A stretch of DNA of 64,000 nucleotides from Campylobacter iguaniorum (GTDB taxonomy: Bacteria > Campylobacterota > Campylobacteria > Campylobacterales > Campylobacteraceae): the NCBI RefSeq assembly GCF_000736415.1, contig NZ_CP009043.1, forward strand, positions 744,001 to 808,000, written 5' to 3'. This document shows, in pieces, positions 55,920-64,000 of this stretch (position 1 is its first letter; each line of letters opens with the position of its first letter). A program made the translations under genes and the position numbers. A model generated the notes under the pieces. It searched no databases. It was not told the DNA's origin and saw nothing but the letters and a program-made list of their open reading frames with translations.

Positions 55920-56799
55920 ATTTGTAATCACCATAACAGATGTAAATGGCTCAAAACAATATATGCTTCATCAATTGATAAAAAGAGTTGTTTTGTATGT
56001 GGCTTTGTTTTTGGTGGTTATATTTGTTTTTGGTCTCTTTTATATCGATTATTTGGAGACAAAGACAAATGATTTGAATACCAAAAAAGAGGAGCTTTTA
56101 AGCATTAATTCAAAGCTAACTAGCCAAAATGAAGATATGCAAAGCAAGATAAAAGCCAGCAATGAGGAGTTTGCGGCTATAGAAGATAAGATAGCAGATC
56201 TTGAAGATCAGCTTGGACTAAATCCTGATAATAATGTCAGCATAGATGAAAGAATTGATAATGCCATGCTAACAGGACTTGAGCAGCAGCTTATGTTTTC
56301 ACAAATCCCAAATGGCAAGGTCATAGATGATAATGGCGTGAGTGCTTCATTTGGTTGGAGAACTCATCCGATATTAAATCGAAAGGAGTTTCATCCAGGC
56401 ATTGATCTTAGAGCTGATATAGGCACTCCTATTTATGCTCCAGCCGATGGCGTTATAGAGTACGCTGGATATAATGCGACAAGCGGATTTGGCTATCTTG
56501 TGATTATTGAGCATAATTTTGGATTTAAGACTAGATTTGCTCATATGAGTAGAAAAGATGTAGTAAAAGAGGGGCAGTTTATCAAAAAAGGCGATCTAAT
56601 AGGCTACAGTGGAAATACTGGCATGAGCACAGGTCCGCATCTTCACTATGAAGTACGTTTCGTGCAACGCGCATTAGACCCAACAAATTTTATGAACTGG
56701 AATAACAAAAATTACGAAGAAATATTTAAAAAGGAGCAAAGAGTATCATGGCAGTCTTTAATAAAAACATTAGGAGCACTAACTCTCAAGCAACAATAA
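55909..56799 (+). CDS. M23/LytM peptidoglycan endopeptidase (Pgp3/Csd-like shape factor)
   Basis: A 296-residue periplasmic protein anchored by one N-terminal helix (about 24-47), then a coiled coil (52-100) and an M23 domain. Zinc ligands are in EFHPGIDLRADIG (His and Asp) and GPHLHYEVRF (last His), with TRFAHMS between. C. jejuni and H. pylori homologues (Pgp3, Csd1/Csd2) trim cross-links to give helical shape. Start TTG at 55909, inside folC. Its last 52 bases overlap the bactofilin gene, the known partner. Confidence 0.93.
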   Translation: MKNKFVITITDVNGSKQYMLHQLIKRVVLYVALFLVVIFVFGLFYIDYLETKTNDLNTKKEELLSINSKLTSQNEDMQSKIKASNEEFAAIEDKIADLEDQLGLNPDNNVSIDERIDNAMLTGLEQQLMFSQIPNGKVIDDNGVSASFGWRTHPILNRKEFHPGIDLRADIGTPIYAPADGVIEYAGYNATSGFGYLVIIEHNFGFKTRFAHMSRKDVVKEGQFIKKGDLIGYSGNTGMSTGPHLHYEVRFVQRALDPTNFMNWNNKNYEEIFKKEQRVSWQSLIKTLGALTLKQQ

Positions 56800-57167
56800 T
56801 CTCATCAGGAGTGAGTATAAAAGGTGAGCTGAGCCTCAACTCTATGCTTTATGTAGAAGGAAGCGTGGAGGGAGTTATAGTCTCAGATAACACAGTTGTC
56901 ATCGGCAAAAATGGCAGCGTAAAAGGTATAATCAAAGCAAATAAGGTAGTCATAAATGGCAATTTTGAGGGTAATATCGACTCTGAGTTTGTAGAGATGT
57001 TAAATGGTTCATTGTTGATAGGCGACATTTCTACAAATAATCTAAGCGTAGAAAATGGTGCTAAATTTAATGGTAAAAGCATTATCAAAGACCAAAACAG
57101 TATAAAAAGCTTAGAAAATTTAGAGATTATAGAGACAGAGGAAAGTAGTGCAAGCAAAGATTTATGA
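56748..57167 (+). CDS. Bactofilin (CcmA-like)
   Basis: A 139-residue bactofilin that polymerises into a membrane-associated scaffold. The start MAVFNKNIRSTNSQATIISS, then GVSIKGELSLNSMLYVEGSV and the repeating beta-helix turns VVIGKNGSVKGIIKANKVVI match CcmA. The ATG at 56748 is supported by the family N-terminus although it lies 52 bases inside the M23 gene. It pairs with the endopeptidase in cell-shape control. The end overlaps mfd by 20 bases. Confidence 0.94.
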   Translation: MAVFNKNIRSTNSQATIISSGVSIKGELSLNSMLYVEGSVEGVIVSDNTVVIGKNGSVKGIIKANKVVINGNFEGNIDSEFVEMLNGSLLIGDISTNNLSVENGAKFNGKSIIKDQNSIKSLENLEIIETEESSASKDL

Positions 57168-60105
57168 GTATTTTAAGCAAAACAAAAACAAATACGAAAT
57201 ACTAGTAACAAACGATGAAAAAGAAGCCCTTAGTGCTTATGACGCGGCGAGTTTCGCTGGAGTAGAGTGCTTTGTCTTGCCTGATTTTAGGGCGGTTAAG
57301 GGCGATGATTTACGCGCGTTTAATGCTGAGCTTTTAGAAATAAGCAAAGCTCTAAACAGCTTTTATAAAAGCCAAAACAAAAACAAACTTTTAATCGCTC
57401 CGGTTAGAACTCTTCTAAACAAACTCCCAGCCAAATCAAATTTAAAAACAAAAACCTTAAATTTCGGTGATACTCTAAATTTAAATGAGTTAAAAGATGA
57501 GTTTTTGGGGCTTGGATATAATTTTGTTGATATAGTTTGTGAGCGTGGCGAAGTAAGAGTAAGTGGCGATATAATTGATATTTTTGATATTTCTAGCGAT
57601 AGTCCTGTTAGGATTTTGCTAGATATCGACACGGTTGAGAGCATAAGATATTTTGATCCAGTCAGCCAAAAATCAAGCAAAGATGAACTTGAAAGCATAG
57701 AAATCTCTCCATTTTTAGCCACTTTAGACAAGGACGAGCTGCAAAGCGTAAACGAAAAACTAGAGCATATCCAGTCTAATTCGCTGATAAATGATCTAAA
57801 CTCATTTGGATTTTGGCTGATTGATGGATTTATTGATTATTTTGAGAGTTTCAAATGTGTTTTGGCTAGTGAGATTGAGGCTGAAGAGATAGAAACTGAT
57901 AGGAATTTGGATTTTTTAAAGAGTGTGGATACTTTGCCAGAGGCAAAAGAATTTAGAGATTTGGAAGCCACTTTAAACGCTGATTTTGCACTTTTTCATA
58001 AAAACAAAAAAATCACAGTTTTAAGCAAAAACGAAAGCAGTTTTAACGCCTTAAATTTGAGTGAGTTTAAAAACATAACTCTAAAAATCAGCCCACTTAT
58101 CTTAAACATCATAAGCCCTGATGAAGTCATCATCTCTCTAAACTCACGCATCAAAAAGCAAAGGCTCAAAAAAGCAAGTCTAGTCATAGATGAGCTAAAG
58201 GCTGGGGATTTTGTCGTGCATAGCGAGTATGGTATAGGCAAATTTATGGGGTTAGATCTCATCACAGTGCTTGGAAGCAAGAAAGAGTTTGTCACCATAG
58301 CCTACCAAAACGACGACAAGCTCCTCTTGCCAGTCGAACACCTAAATATGATAGATCGCTACATCGCAGGAAGTGGTTCAGTGGTGAGTCTTGATAGACT
58401 TGGCAAGGCGAGTTTTGCTAAAATCAAAGAAAAAGTCAGAGAAAAATTATTTATAATCGCTAGCAAAATCATTGCAATGGCGGCAAAAAGAGAGCTAGTA
58501 GAAGGCGTCAAATTTAGCAAAGATAGTGATTTTGCTAAATTTAAGCTCCAAGCTGGTTTTGCCTACACAGATGATCAAGAAACTGCCACAAGTGACATAG
58601 CTAACGACTTAAAAAGTGGTAGAGTCATGGATAGACTTCTTAGTGGGGACGTTGGATTTGGCAAGACTGAAGTGGCTATGAATGCGATTTATCTATGTGT
58701 CAAAAGTGGCTATCAAGCTTTGTTTTTTGTCCCGACAACCTTACTTTCAAGCCAACACTACAAAAGCTTAATAGAAAGACTCACGCCATTTGGTATAAAA
58801 GTAAGAAGGCTTGATAGATTTACAAGCACCAAAGAAAAGGCGATCATCAAGCAAGAGCTGATGAATAGTGAGCCACTAGTAGTCATCGGCACACACGCAC
58901 TTCTTAGCCTTGAAGCACCAAATTTGGGGCTAATAGTCATCGATGAAGAGCATAAATTTGGCGTCAAACAAAAAGAAAAACTCAAAGAAATTAGCCAAAA
59001 CTCACACATCTTATCGATGTCAGCCACACCGATCCCAAGAAGCCTAAATATGGCTCTAAGTCAGGTCAAAAGCTACAGCACGCTCACCACGCCACCGCTT
59101 GATCGCCAAGACGTGAGGACATTTGTCAAAGAGTGGGATGAAAAGCTGGTAAAAGAAGTCGTATTGCGTGAGATTCGCAGAAACGGTCAGGTATTTTATG
59201 TCCATAATCTTATAGCTGATATGCCAAGCATTGAGCGTGAGCTAAAGGCTTTAATGCCAAATTTAAAGATTCTAACACTTCATAGCAAAATAGATCCAAA
59301 AACCACCGAAGATGAGATGATTAAATTTGCAAATGGCGGATATGATTTATTGCTTTGCACCAGCATTGTCGAGAGTGGAATCCACTTACCAAACGCAAAT
59401 ACAATCATCATCGATGAAGCAAATAAATTTGGTATGGCAGACTTACACCAGCTAAGAGGCAGGGTCGGAAGAAGCTCCAAGCAAGGATATTGCTACTTTC
59501 TAGTCAAGGACAAAGACACGCTTGGAAGTGACGCTATAAAACGCCTTGTAGCGCTTGAGAGCAACTCATTTTTGGGTTCTGGCTCAGTGCTAGCTTATCA
59601 TGATTTAGAAATCAGAGGTGGTGGAAATTTGATAGGCGAAGCACAAAGCGGTCACATCGAAGCCATAGGCTACTCACTGTATCTAAAAATGCTTGAAGAT
59701 GAGATAAACTCACTACTAAATAAACGCACCAACGAACACAAAGAAATAGATTTGAAGCTTAGTGTAAATGCCTTTTTAAACAGTGATTTGATCGCAGAAG
59801 ATAGGCTAAGGCTTGAGATATATAGACGTCTTAGCAAGTGTGAAGATGTCGCAAATGTCTATGAAATAGGCGCTGAAATAGAAGATAGATTTGGTAAGCT
59901 AGATATTTATACAAAGCAATTTTTAGATATAATTATCATAAAGATTTTGGCTAGCAAGCAAGGATTTAAAGCAGTTAGCAACTACGAGCAAAACATATCT
60001 CTAACAAAAATGGACGACACAAAAGTCATCTTAAAATCAAGAAGCAAAGACGATGATGACGTGCTAGCTGAGATTTTGGTATATCTAAGGAAAAATGAAA
60101 AATGA
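57148..60105 (+). CDS. mfd: Transcription-repair coupling factor Mfd
   Basis: A 985-residue Mfd that removes stalled RNA polymerase and recruits UvrA. UvrB-like N-terminal part (GEVRVSGDIIDIFDISSDSP), the polymerase-interaction domain with GDFVVHSEYGIGKFMGLDLI (about 352-371), and the RecG-like helicase with Walker A LLSGDVGFGKTEVAM and DEEH in LIVIDEEHKFG. The C-terminal D7 domain follows. Slightly shorter than E. coli Mfd. Start GTG at 57148 inside the bactofilin gene. Confidence 0.96.
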   Translation: MQAKIYEYFKQNKNKYEILVTNDEKEALSAYDAASFAGVECFVLPDFRAVKGDDLRAFNAELLEISKALNSFYKSQNKNKLLIAPVRTLLNKLPAKSNLKTKTLNFGDTLNLNELKDEFLGLGYNFVDIVCERGEVRVSGDIIDIFDISSDSPVRILLDIDTVESIRYFDPVSQKSSKDELESIEISPFLATLDKDELQSVNEKLEHIQSNSLINDLNSFGFWLIDGFIDYFESFKCVLASEIEAEEIETDRNLDFLKSVDTLPEAKEFRDLEATLNADFALFHKNKKITVLSKNESSFNALNLSEFKNITLKISPLILNIISPDEVIISLNSRIKKQRLKKASLVIDELKAGDFVVHSEYGIGKFMGLDLITVLGSKKEFVTIAYQNDDKLLLPVEHLNMIDRYIAGSGSVVSLDRLGKASFAKIKEKVREKLFIIASKIIAMAAKRELVEGVKFSKDSDFAKFKLQAGFAYTDDQETATSDIANDLKSGRVMDRLLSGDVGFGKTEVAMNAIYLCVKSGYQALFFVPTTLLSSQHYKSLIERLTPFGIKVRRLDRFTSTKEKAIIKQELMNSEPLVVIGTHALLSLEAPNLGLIVIDEEHKFGVKQKEKLKEISQNSHILSMSATPIPRSLNMALSQVKSYSTLTTPPLDRQDVRTFVKEWDEKLVKEVVLREIRRNGQVFYVHNLIADMPSIERELKALMPNLKILTLHSKIDPKTTEDEMIKFANGGYDLLLCTSIVESGIHLPNANTIIIDEANKFGMADLHQLRGRVGRSSKQGYCYFLVKDKDTLGSDAIKRLVALESNSFLGSGSVLAYHDLEIRGGGNLIGEAQSGHIEAIGYSLYLKMLEDEINSLLNKRTNEHKEIDLKLSVNAFLNSDLIAEDRLRLEIYRRLSKCEDVANVYEIGAEIEDRFGKLDIYTKQFLDIIIIKILASKQGFKAVSNYEQNISLTKMDDTKVILKSRSKDDDDVLAEILVYLRKNEK

Positions 60106-60662
60106 CGATAAGTGGCTCATATAACACTAGTCAAATTTACATAAGAAAAGATACAGAGTCAAATGAGCCATCTAATGCCCAAAATCCACAAAATTTAGAT
60201 CAAAAAGAGCAACTCCAAGTAGCCAAACTCCAGCAACGTGACGCCGAAGTAAGAACCCACGAAGCCTCTCACATGGCAGCTGGAGCAGGGCTTACTAAGG
60301 GTGTGAATTACACATACCAAAAGGGTCCTGATTCTAAAATGTATGCAGTGGGTGGGGAAGTAGGCATCGATACAAGTCCAGGCAACACACCAGAAGAGAC
60401 TATCAAAAAAGCCTCACAAATCAAAAGAGCAGCCCTAGCTCCATCAAACCCAAGCCCAGCAGACTTGCAAGTAGCAGCGAGCGCGGCAAATATGGAAGTA
60501 TCTGCAAAAGCAGAGCAAATGAGCGAACAAAAATCAGCTCAAACAAGCGACCAAAACTCAAAAGACGGCGAAACAAACAACCAAAGCCAAGCAAAAAAAT
60601 CAAAAAATCCATACGAAAAAAATAGCCCTGCCATAGAGCAAAACACAATCGGATATTTTTAA
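60102..60662 (+). CDS. SprA-related putative metalloprotease (HEASH motif)
   Basis: A 186-residue protein of the SprA-related family (called CJM1_0395 family putative metalloprotease in some annotations). The centre RTHEASHMAAGAGLTKGVNY, then TYQKGPDSKMYAVGGEVGID contains HExxH (HEASH, about 52-56), a potential zinc site. Both ends are low-complexity, rich in Gln, Ser and Lys, with no signal peptide. Activity has not been shown to my knowledge. It overlaps mfd by four bases. Confidence 0.8.
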   Translation: MTISGSYNTSQIYIRKDTESNEPSNAQNPQNLDQKEQLQVAKLQQRDAEVRTHEASHMAAGAGLTKGVNYTYQKGPDSKMYAVGGEVGIDTSPGNTPEETIKKASQIKRAALAPSNPSPADLQVAASAANMEVSAKAEQMSEQKSAQTSDQNSKDGETNNQSQAKKSKNPYEKNSPAIEQNTIGYF

Positions 60663-60670
60663 GGAAAATC

Positions 60671-61417
60671 ATGAGTATAAACTGGAAAGAAACAAAAGCC
60701 GCAATAGTAAGGCATGGCGAGCTAAAAGGCGTCAAAGATCTGCTAATAAGCGATTTGGACGCTTTAGTCAGCATAGATAGACAAAAAGAAGAATTGCTAA
60801 AAAATACACTAAATTTTTTAAATGACAAAGGGGCGAACCACGCGCTTTTGTGGGGTGAAATGGGATGTGGAAAATCGAGCTTAGTCAGAGCTGTTTTTTG
60901 TAAATTTATGGATAAAAACTTACGCCTTATTGAGATAAGCAAATTTGAGCTTGTGAGTTTGTATGAGATTTTAGAAGAGATTAGGACGAATTTGGAGTTT
61001 AAATTTATCATATTTTGTGATGATTTTAGCTTTGAGGCTAGCGATAGTGCTATTAGTGAGCTTAAAAACTTGCTTGAAGGAAGTATCCAAGCTCCACCTA
61101 AAAACGCACTATTTTATGCCACAAGCAACAGAAAACACCTTGTAAAAAGCCAAAAAAACCACGAAAATTATATAATAGAAAAAGAAAGCAACAGGGAAAA
61201 TTTAAGCCTTGCAGATAGATTTGGCTTGCAAATCAGCTTTTATGAAATGGACGTGAGCGAGTATATGGCAGTGGTAAAAAGCTATTTTGACGGTGTGAGC
61301 GTAGATGAGGCGACTCTAAAAAGAGAAGCACTAGCCTATGCAAGCTCTAAGGGCGTCAGAAGTGCAAGATCTGCAAGACAGTTTTGGTTGAGTTTTAGGA
61401 GTGAGTTTGAGAAGTGA
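60671..61417 (+). CDS. AAA ATPase, DUF815 family
   Basis: A 248-residue P-loop ATPase. Walker A is LLWGEMGCGKSSLVRA (near residue 59-74); Walker B is FIIFCDDFSFE; a sensor-type YATSNRKHLVK follows. DUF815 proteins occur widely, with no firm role. It overlaps the MagIII-like glycosylase gene by 11-17 bases, so the two are expressed together, which hints at DNA metabolism but proves nothing. Confidence 0.82.
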   Translation: MSINWKETKAAIVRHGELKGVKDLLISDLDALVSIDRQKEELLKNTLNFLNDKGANHALLWGEMGCGKSSLVRAVFCKFMDKNLRLIEISKFELVSLYEILEEIRTNLEFKFIIFCDDFSFEASDSAISELKNLLEGSIQAPPKNALFYATSNRKHLVKSQKNHENYIIEKESNRENLSLADRFGLQISFYEMDVSEYMAVVKSYFDGVSVDEATLKREALAYASSKGVRSARSARQFWLSFRSEFEK

Positions 61418-62072
61418 AGATCTGTTTTTAACCCTGAGTGATGAGGTTAAATTTGACTTTAGTCAAAATCCGTTTTGGTGGCCTGAATTTGGTACGTTTT
61501 GGGTGGTAATTGGAGCCATTTTGACACAAAATACAAAGTGGCAAAATGTAAAAAAAGCTCTTGATAATTTACAAAATGCAAATGTAAATTGCCTTGAAGA
61601 TATTGCAAATTTAGATGAATTAAGTTTGGCTGAGCTAATCAAACCAAGCGGATTTTACAACACAAAAGCCAAAAGATTAAGCAACTTAGCTAAAAATATC
61701 ATCTCTAAATTTGAAAGTTTTGACGAGTTTAAAAAGCAAGTTAGTCGCAAATGGCTAATAGCCCAAAAAGGTCTTGGGCTTGAGAGCGTTGATAGTATAC
61801 TTTGCTATGCTTGTGAGCGTGAAATAATGGTAGTTGATAACTACACGCTAAAGATATTTGAGTTTTTGGACTATAGTTTTGATAGCTATGATGAGGCTAG
61901 GGAGTGGCTAGAAAACATTGATAGAGACGCTGTTTATGCGAAATTTGGAGCTATAAGCGATAATGAAATATTTGCCAAATTTCACGGACTTATAGTAGAG
62001 TTTTGCAAAACTCGTCTTAAAAGTAAAGTTTTTGATGACGTGGCCGCGAGTTTGCTAAAAAAGCTATCTTAA
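61407..62072 (+). CDS. magIII: 3-methyladenine DNA glycosylase MagIII-like
   Basis: A 221-residue HhH-GPD glycosylase closely resembling H. pylori MagIII: NPFWWPEFGTFWVVIGAILT with QNTKWQNVKKALDNL, then IKPSGFYNTKAKRLSNLAKN, QKGLGLESVDSILCYAC and MVVDNYTLKIFEFL, the Asp (about 144) being catalytic. There is no C-terminal 4Fe-4S cluster, unlike Nth. It removes 3-methyladenine from alkylated DNA. TTG at 61407 is preferred because AGGAG ends five bases before it; GTG at 61401 is possible. Confidence 0.88.
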   Translation: MRSEDLFLTLSDEVKFDFSQNPFWWPEFGTFWVVIGAILTQNTKWQNVKKALDNLQNANVNCLEDIANLDELSLAELIKPSGFYNTKAKRLSNLAKNIISKFESFDEFKKQVSRKWLIAQKGLGLESVDSILCYACEREIMVVDNYTLKIFEFLDYSFDSYDEAREWLENIDRDAVYAKFGAISDNEIFAKFHGLIVEFCKTRLKSKVFDDVAASLLKKLS

Positions 62073-62094
62073 CAAGGACTTAACAAAAAACTTT

Positions 62095-62100
62095 TATAAT
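62095..62100 (+). promoter_or_regulatory. -10 box for the OB-fold protein gene
   Basis: TATAAT in ACTTTTATAATACTCC, 30 bases before the ATG, with AAAGGGG as ribosome site. Confidence 0.65.
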
Positions 62101-62129
62101 ACTCCAAAATTTTTAAAAAAGGGGATAAT

Positions 62130-62507
62130 ATGAAAAAAATTATAGCTTCTTTAGCAGTTGCTACTGCTGTGTTTGCCGGTGGATTTACAGGCGAAAGCGT
62201 AAATTTAGCTTCACAAAAAGGTGGATTTATCGGCAATAATATCTACTCAAATTTAAGCGTAAAAGAGGCATTAAGCGCCAAAGATAATGCTTTAGTAAGT
62301 CTAAAAGGCAACATAACAAAGCAGTTAAGACACGATAAATACGAGTTTAGCGACGGTAAAAATAGCATTGTAGTAGAAATCGACGATGATGTCTGGAATG
62401 GCGTAACCGTAGGATCAAATGACACTGTAGAGATCAAAGGCGAAGTTGATAACGATATGCTAGAAAAAAACCAAATCGACGTCAAATACATCACAAAAAT
62501 CAAATAA
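62130..62507 (+). CDS. Periplasmic OB-fold stress protein (YgiW/YdeI, BOF family)
   Basis: A 125-residue protein with a signal peptide (about 1-16, ending VFAGG). The mature part matches the bacterial OB-fold (BOF) family: VKEALSAKDNALVSLKGNIT, KYEFSDGKNSIVVEIDDDVW and VEIKGEVDNDM. E. coli YgiW and Salmonella YdeI homologues help tolerate peroxide, metals or antimicrobial peptides. Monocistronic, between its own promoter and terminator. Confidence 0.9.
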   Translation: MKKIIASLAVATAVFAGGFTGESVNLASQKGGFIGNNIYSNLSVKEALSAKDNALVSLKGNITKQLRHDKYEFSDGKNSIVVEIDDDVWNGVTVGSNDTVEIKGEVDNDMLEKNQIDVKYITKIK

Positions 62508-62510
62508 TAC

Positions 62511-62545
62511 TTTGGTGAGCTAAGCCTCACCAAAACTTCTTTTTA
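62511..62545 (+). terminator. Rho-independent terminator after the OB-fold gene
   Basis: A stem TTTGGTGAG(C) against (G)CCTCACCAAA with a small loop and one bulge, followed by CTTCTTTTT at 62537-62545. Confidence 0.8.
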
Positions 62546-62630
62546 AATTTAATTATCTATTTTTTGAACTTTATATATTTTTTACCTTTTTTTAGCTAGA
62601 ATTTCACAATTTTATTTTTAAGACTGCATT

Positions 62631-63029
62631 ATGAACAAGATTTTATCTTCTATGAAAAACATAGCTGTTGTCGGCTTCAGCCCCGATAAGAGCAAGGATA
62701 GCAACAAAGTTGGCAAATATCTCATAGATCAAGGCTTCAACGTATATCCAATCTATCCAAAAGACGGACAAATCTATGGAAAAAGCATATATAAGAGCCT
62801 AAGTGATGTAAATGAGCCAATCGATACGGTTGTGATGTTTCGCAAGGGCGAGTTTGCAACTACTCTTATAGATGAAGTTATAAGCGTGGGAGCAATAAAT
62901 TTCTGGCTTCAGCTAGGCATCATAAATGACGATGCTAAAGAAAAAGCTGCAAAAAATGGAATAAATTTTGTCCAAAATGCATGTATAATGGTCGAACACA
63001 AAAAGGAAAATAATGGTAAATTTAAATAG
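62631..63029 (+). CDS. CoA-binding domain protein (YccU-like)
   Basis: A 132-residue single Rossmann-type CoA-binding domain: KNIAVVGFSPDKSKDSNKVG, FNVYPIYPKDGQIYGKSIYK, VVMFRKGEFATTLIDE and FWLQLGIINDDAKEKAAKNG. The family (YccU/YbgI-neighbour type) binds CoA or nucleotides; function unknown. The 3' end overlaps the threonine dehydratase start by 17 bases. Confidence 0.88.
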   Translation: MNKILSSMKNIAVVGFSPDKSKDSNKVGKYLIDQGFNVYPIYPKDGQIYGKSIYKSLSDVNEPIDTVVMFRKGEFATTLIDEVISVGAINFWLQLGIINDDAKEKAAKNGINFVQNACIMVEHKKENNGKFK

Positions 63030-64000
63030 GATAATCCAAGCAAAAAGAACAGTAGATGGTTTTATATGCAAAACCCCATTCGCACTTGCCCCAAGACTGA
63101 GCAAGATTACTGATACTGAGGTCTATCTCAAAAAAGAAAATCTCCAAATCACTGGTGCGTATAAGGTGCGTGGTGCGTTTAACAAAATAGCAAACCTCGA
63201 TGAAGAAGCCAAAAAATGTGGTGTCGTAGCAGCGAGTGCGGGCAATCACGCTCAAGGCGTAGCCATAAGCGCTAGACATTTTGGCGTAAAAGCGACTATT
63301 ATCATGCCAGAAGCCGCGCCTTTACTTAAAGTGGCAGGCACAAAAGCTCTTGGCGCTGAGGTGATTTTGAGCGGAAATAACTTTGATGAGGCTTATGAAT
63401 TTGCCCTAAAATACGCAAAAGAGCATGGTGCGACTTTCGTTCATCCTTTTGATGATGAGTTCGTCCAAGCAGGTCAAGGAACTATCGCTTTAGAGATGCT
63501 TGATGAGGTTAGCGACCTTGATTATTTGCTTGTGCCAGTTGGTGGCGGTGGGCTAATAAGTGGAGTTGCAAGCTGTGCTAAGCAGGTCAATCCAGATATC
63601 AAAGTCATCGGAGTAAGTGCAAAAGGTGCTCCAGCTATGTTTAATAGCTTTAAAGAAAAAAAACAACACAACTCGACTTCAGTTCGCACGATAGCCGATG
63701 GTATCGCTGTGCGTGACGCTAGTCCTGTGACTTTGGCTCATATACTTGAGTGCGTAGATGATATGGTGCAAGTCGATGATGAAGAGATCGCAAACGCTAT
63801 ACTTTATTTGCTAGAACAACAAAAAATAGTCGTCGAAGGGGCTGGTGCTACTCCAGTGGCTGCACTTTTGGAGCATAAATTTGACTTCCCAAAAGGCGCA
63901 AAGATAGGAGCTATACTAAGTGGTGGCAATATCGATGTGCAAATGCTAAATGTCATCATCGAAAAGGGTCTTATAAAGAGCTTTAGAAAGATGATTATAA
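63013..64000 (+). CDS. ilvA: Threonine dehydratase, 5' part (cut by window edge)
   Basis: The first 329 codons of a PLP-dependent threonine ammonia-lyase that forms 2-oxobutanoate for isoleucine synthesis. The PLP lysine is in ITGAYKVRGAFNKI (Lys52), the phosphate-binding region AASAGNHAQGVAISA and the glycine loop PVGGGGLISGVAS are present. Start ATG 63013 with AAAGGAAA upstream. The catalytic domain is complete; a C-terminal ACT-like regulatory domain, expected for about 400 residues, would lie past 64000, so biosynthetic IlvA versus catabolic TdcB cannot be settled. Confidence 0.93.
   Translation, partial: MVNLNRIIQAKRTVDGFICKTPFALAPRLSKITDTEVYLKKENLQITGAYKVRGAFNKIANLDEEAKKCGVVAASAGNHAQGVAISARHFGVKATIIMPEAAPLLKVAGTKALGAEVILSGNNFDEAYEFALKYAKEHGATFVHPFDDEFVQAGQGTIALEMLDEVSDLDYLLVPVGGGGLISGVASCAKQVNPDIKVIGVSAKGAPAMFNSFKEKKQHNSTSVRTIADGIAVRDASPVTLAHILECVDDMVQVDDEEIANAILYLLEQQKIVVEGAGATPVAALLEHKFDFPKGAKIGAILSGGNIDVQMLNVIIEKGLIKSFRKMII

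Noticed and set aside
60421-61011. 196-codon minus-strand open frame
   Set aside because: Crosses two real plus-strand genes antisense and has a repetitive Leu/Ser-rich composition.
61401-62072. Endonuclease III (Nth)
   Set aside because: No C-terminal four-cysteine iron-sulfur motif; much closer to H. pylori MagIII.

Overview
The window is AT-rich chromosomal DNA from a Campylobacter-like Campylobacterota (epsilonproteobacterium). The evidence is gene order that I recall from C. jejuni: cheZ-like / U32 / purE / glyQ / Nif3 / zinc-ribbon / waaA / rlu / ffh / rpsP / rimM / trmD / rplS; aat / clpA / clpS / smpB / ispE / csrA / truB / uvrD / pepF; metK / lnt / yajC / secD / secF / leuS / lptE / folC / M23 / bactofilin / mfd. 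It also has a KatA catalase beside an ankyrin gene, a MagIII-type glycosylase and GTG/TTG starts in tightly overlapping genes. It is not C. jejuni itself: the blocks are rearranged, and there is a two-permease metal ABC transporter and a diguanylate cyclase. A fetus/hyointestinalis/lanienae-like species is plausible, but the species cannot be fixed from the window.

Layout. 1-1.8 kb: peroxide defence (ankyrin gene, katA). 1.8-4.9 kb: lon and bamD on the minus strand. 5.1-12.5 kb: plus-strand run from cheZ through purE, glyQ and waaA to a pseudouridine synthase. 12.5-13.8 kb: a small accessory patch with a frameshifted EamA-type transporter and an empty AT-rich gap. 13.8-17.3 kb: ffh and the ribosome/tRNA-maturation operon rpsP-khpA-rimM-trmD-rplS. 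17.4-23.2 kb: cupin, PBP1A, maf, a small membrane protein, alaS. 23.4-27.6 kb: hemH, then flagellar rod genes flgB-flgC-fliE transcribed into a monofunctional PBP gene, behind a sequence-perfect sigma-54 promoter core. 27.6-39.7 kb: a protein quality-control cluster on the minus strand (aat, clpA, clpS, smpB, an SspB-like adaptor candidate, pepF) mixed with ispE, csrA, truB and uvrD, interrupted by one plus-strand LysR regulator. 39.8-47.1 kb: sstT, metK, a Mn/Fe-type sitABCD/yfeABCD operon, lnt. 47.1-62.1 kb: one long plus-strand series covering protein export (yajC-secD-secF), leuS, LPS transport (lptE), signalling (GGDEF), folate, cell shape (M23 endopeptidase plus bactofilin), mfd and DNA repair. 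62.1-64 kb: an OB-fold periplasmic protein, a CoA-binding protein and the 5' part of threonine dehydratase.

Most of the window is housekeeping. I see no CRISPR array, prophage, transposase, tRNA or rRNA. The items most worth a second look are the SspB-like ClpXP adaptor candidate within a ClpA/ClpS/SmpB/N-end-rule neighbourhood, a pair of related intergenic repeat elements (upstream of purE and in the flgB leader), the long structured leader behind the sigma-54 promoter of flgB, a CheZ-like protein carrying CheY-binding-like motifs at both ends, and the 52-nt out-of-frame overlap of the shape genes. I found no convincing entirely new multi-gene system.
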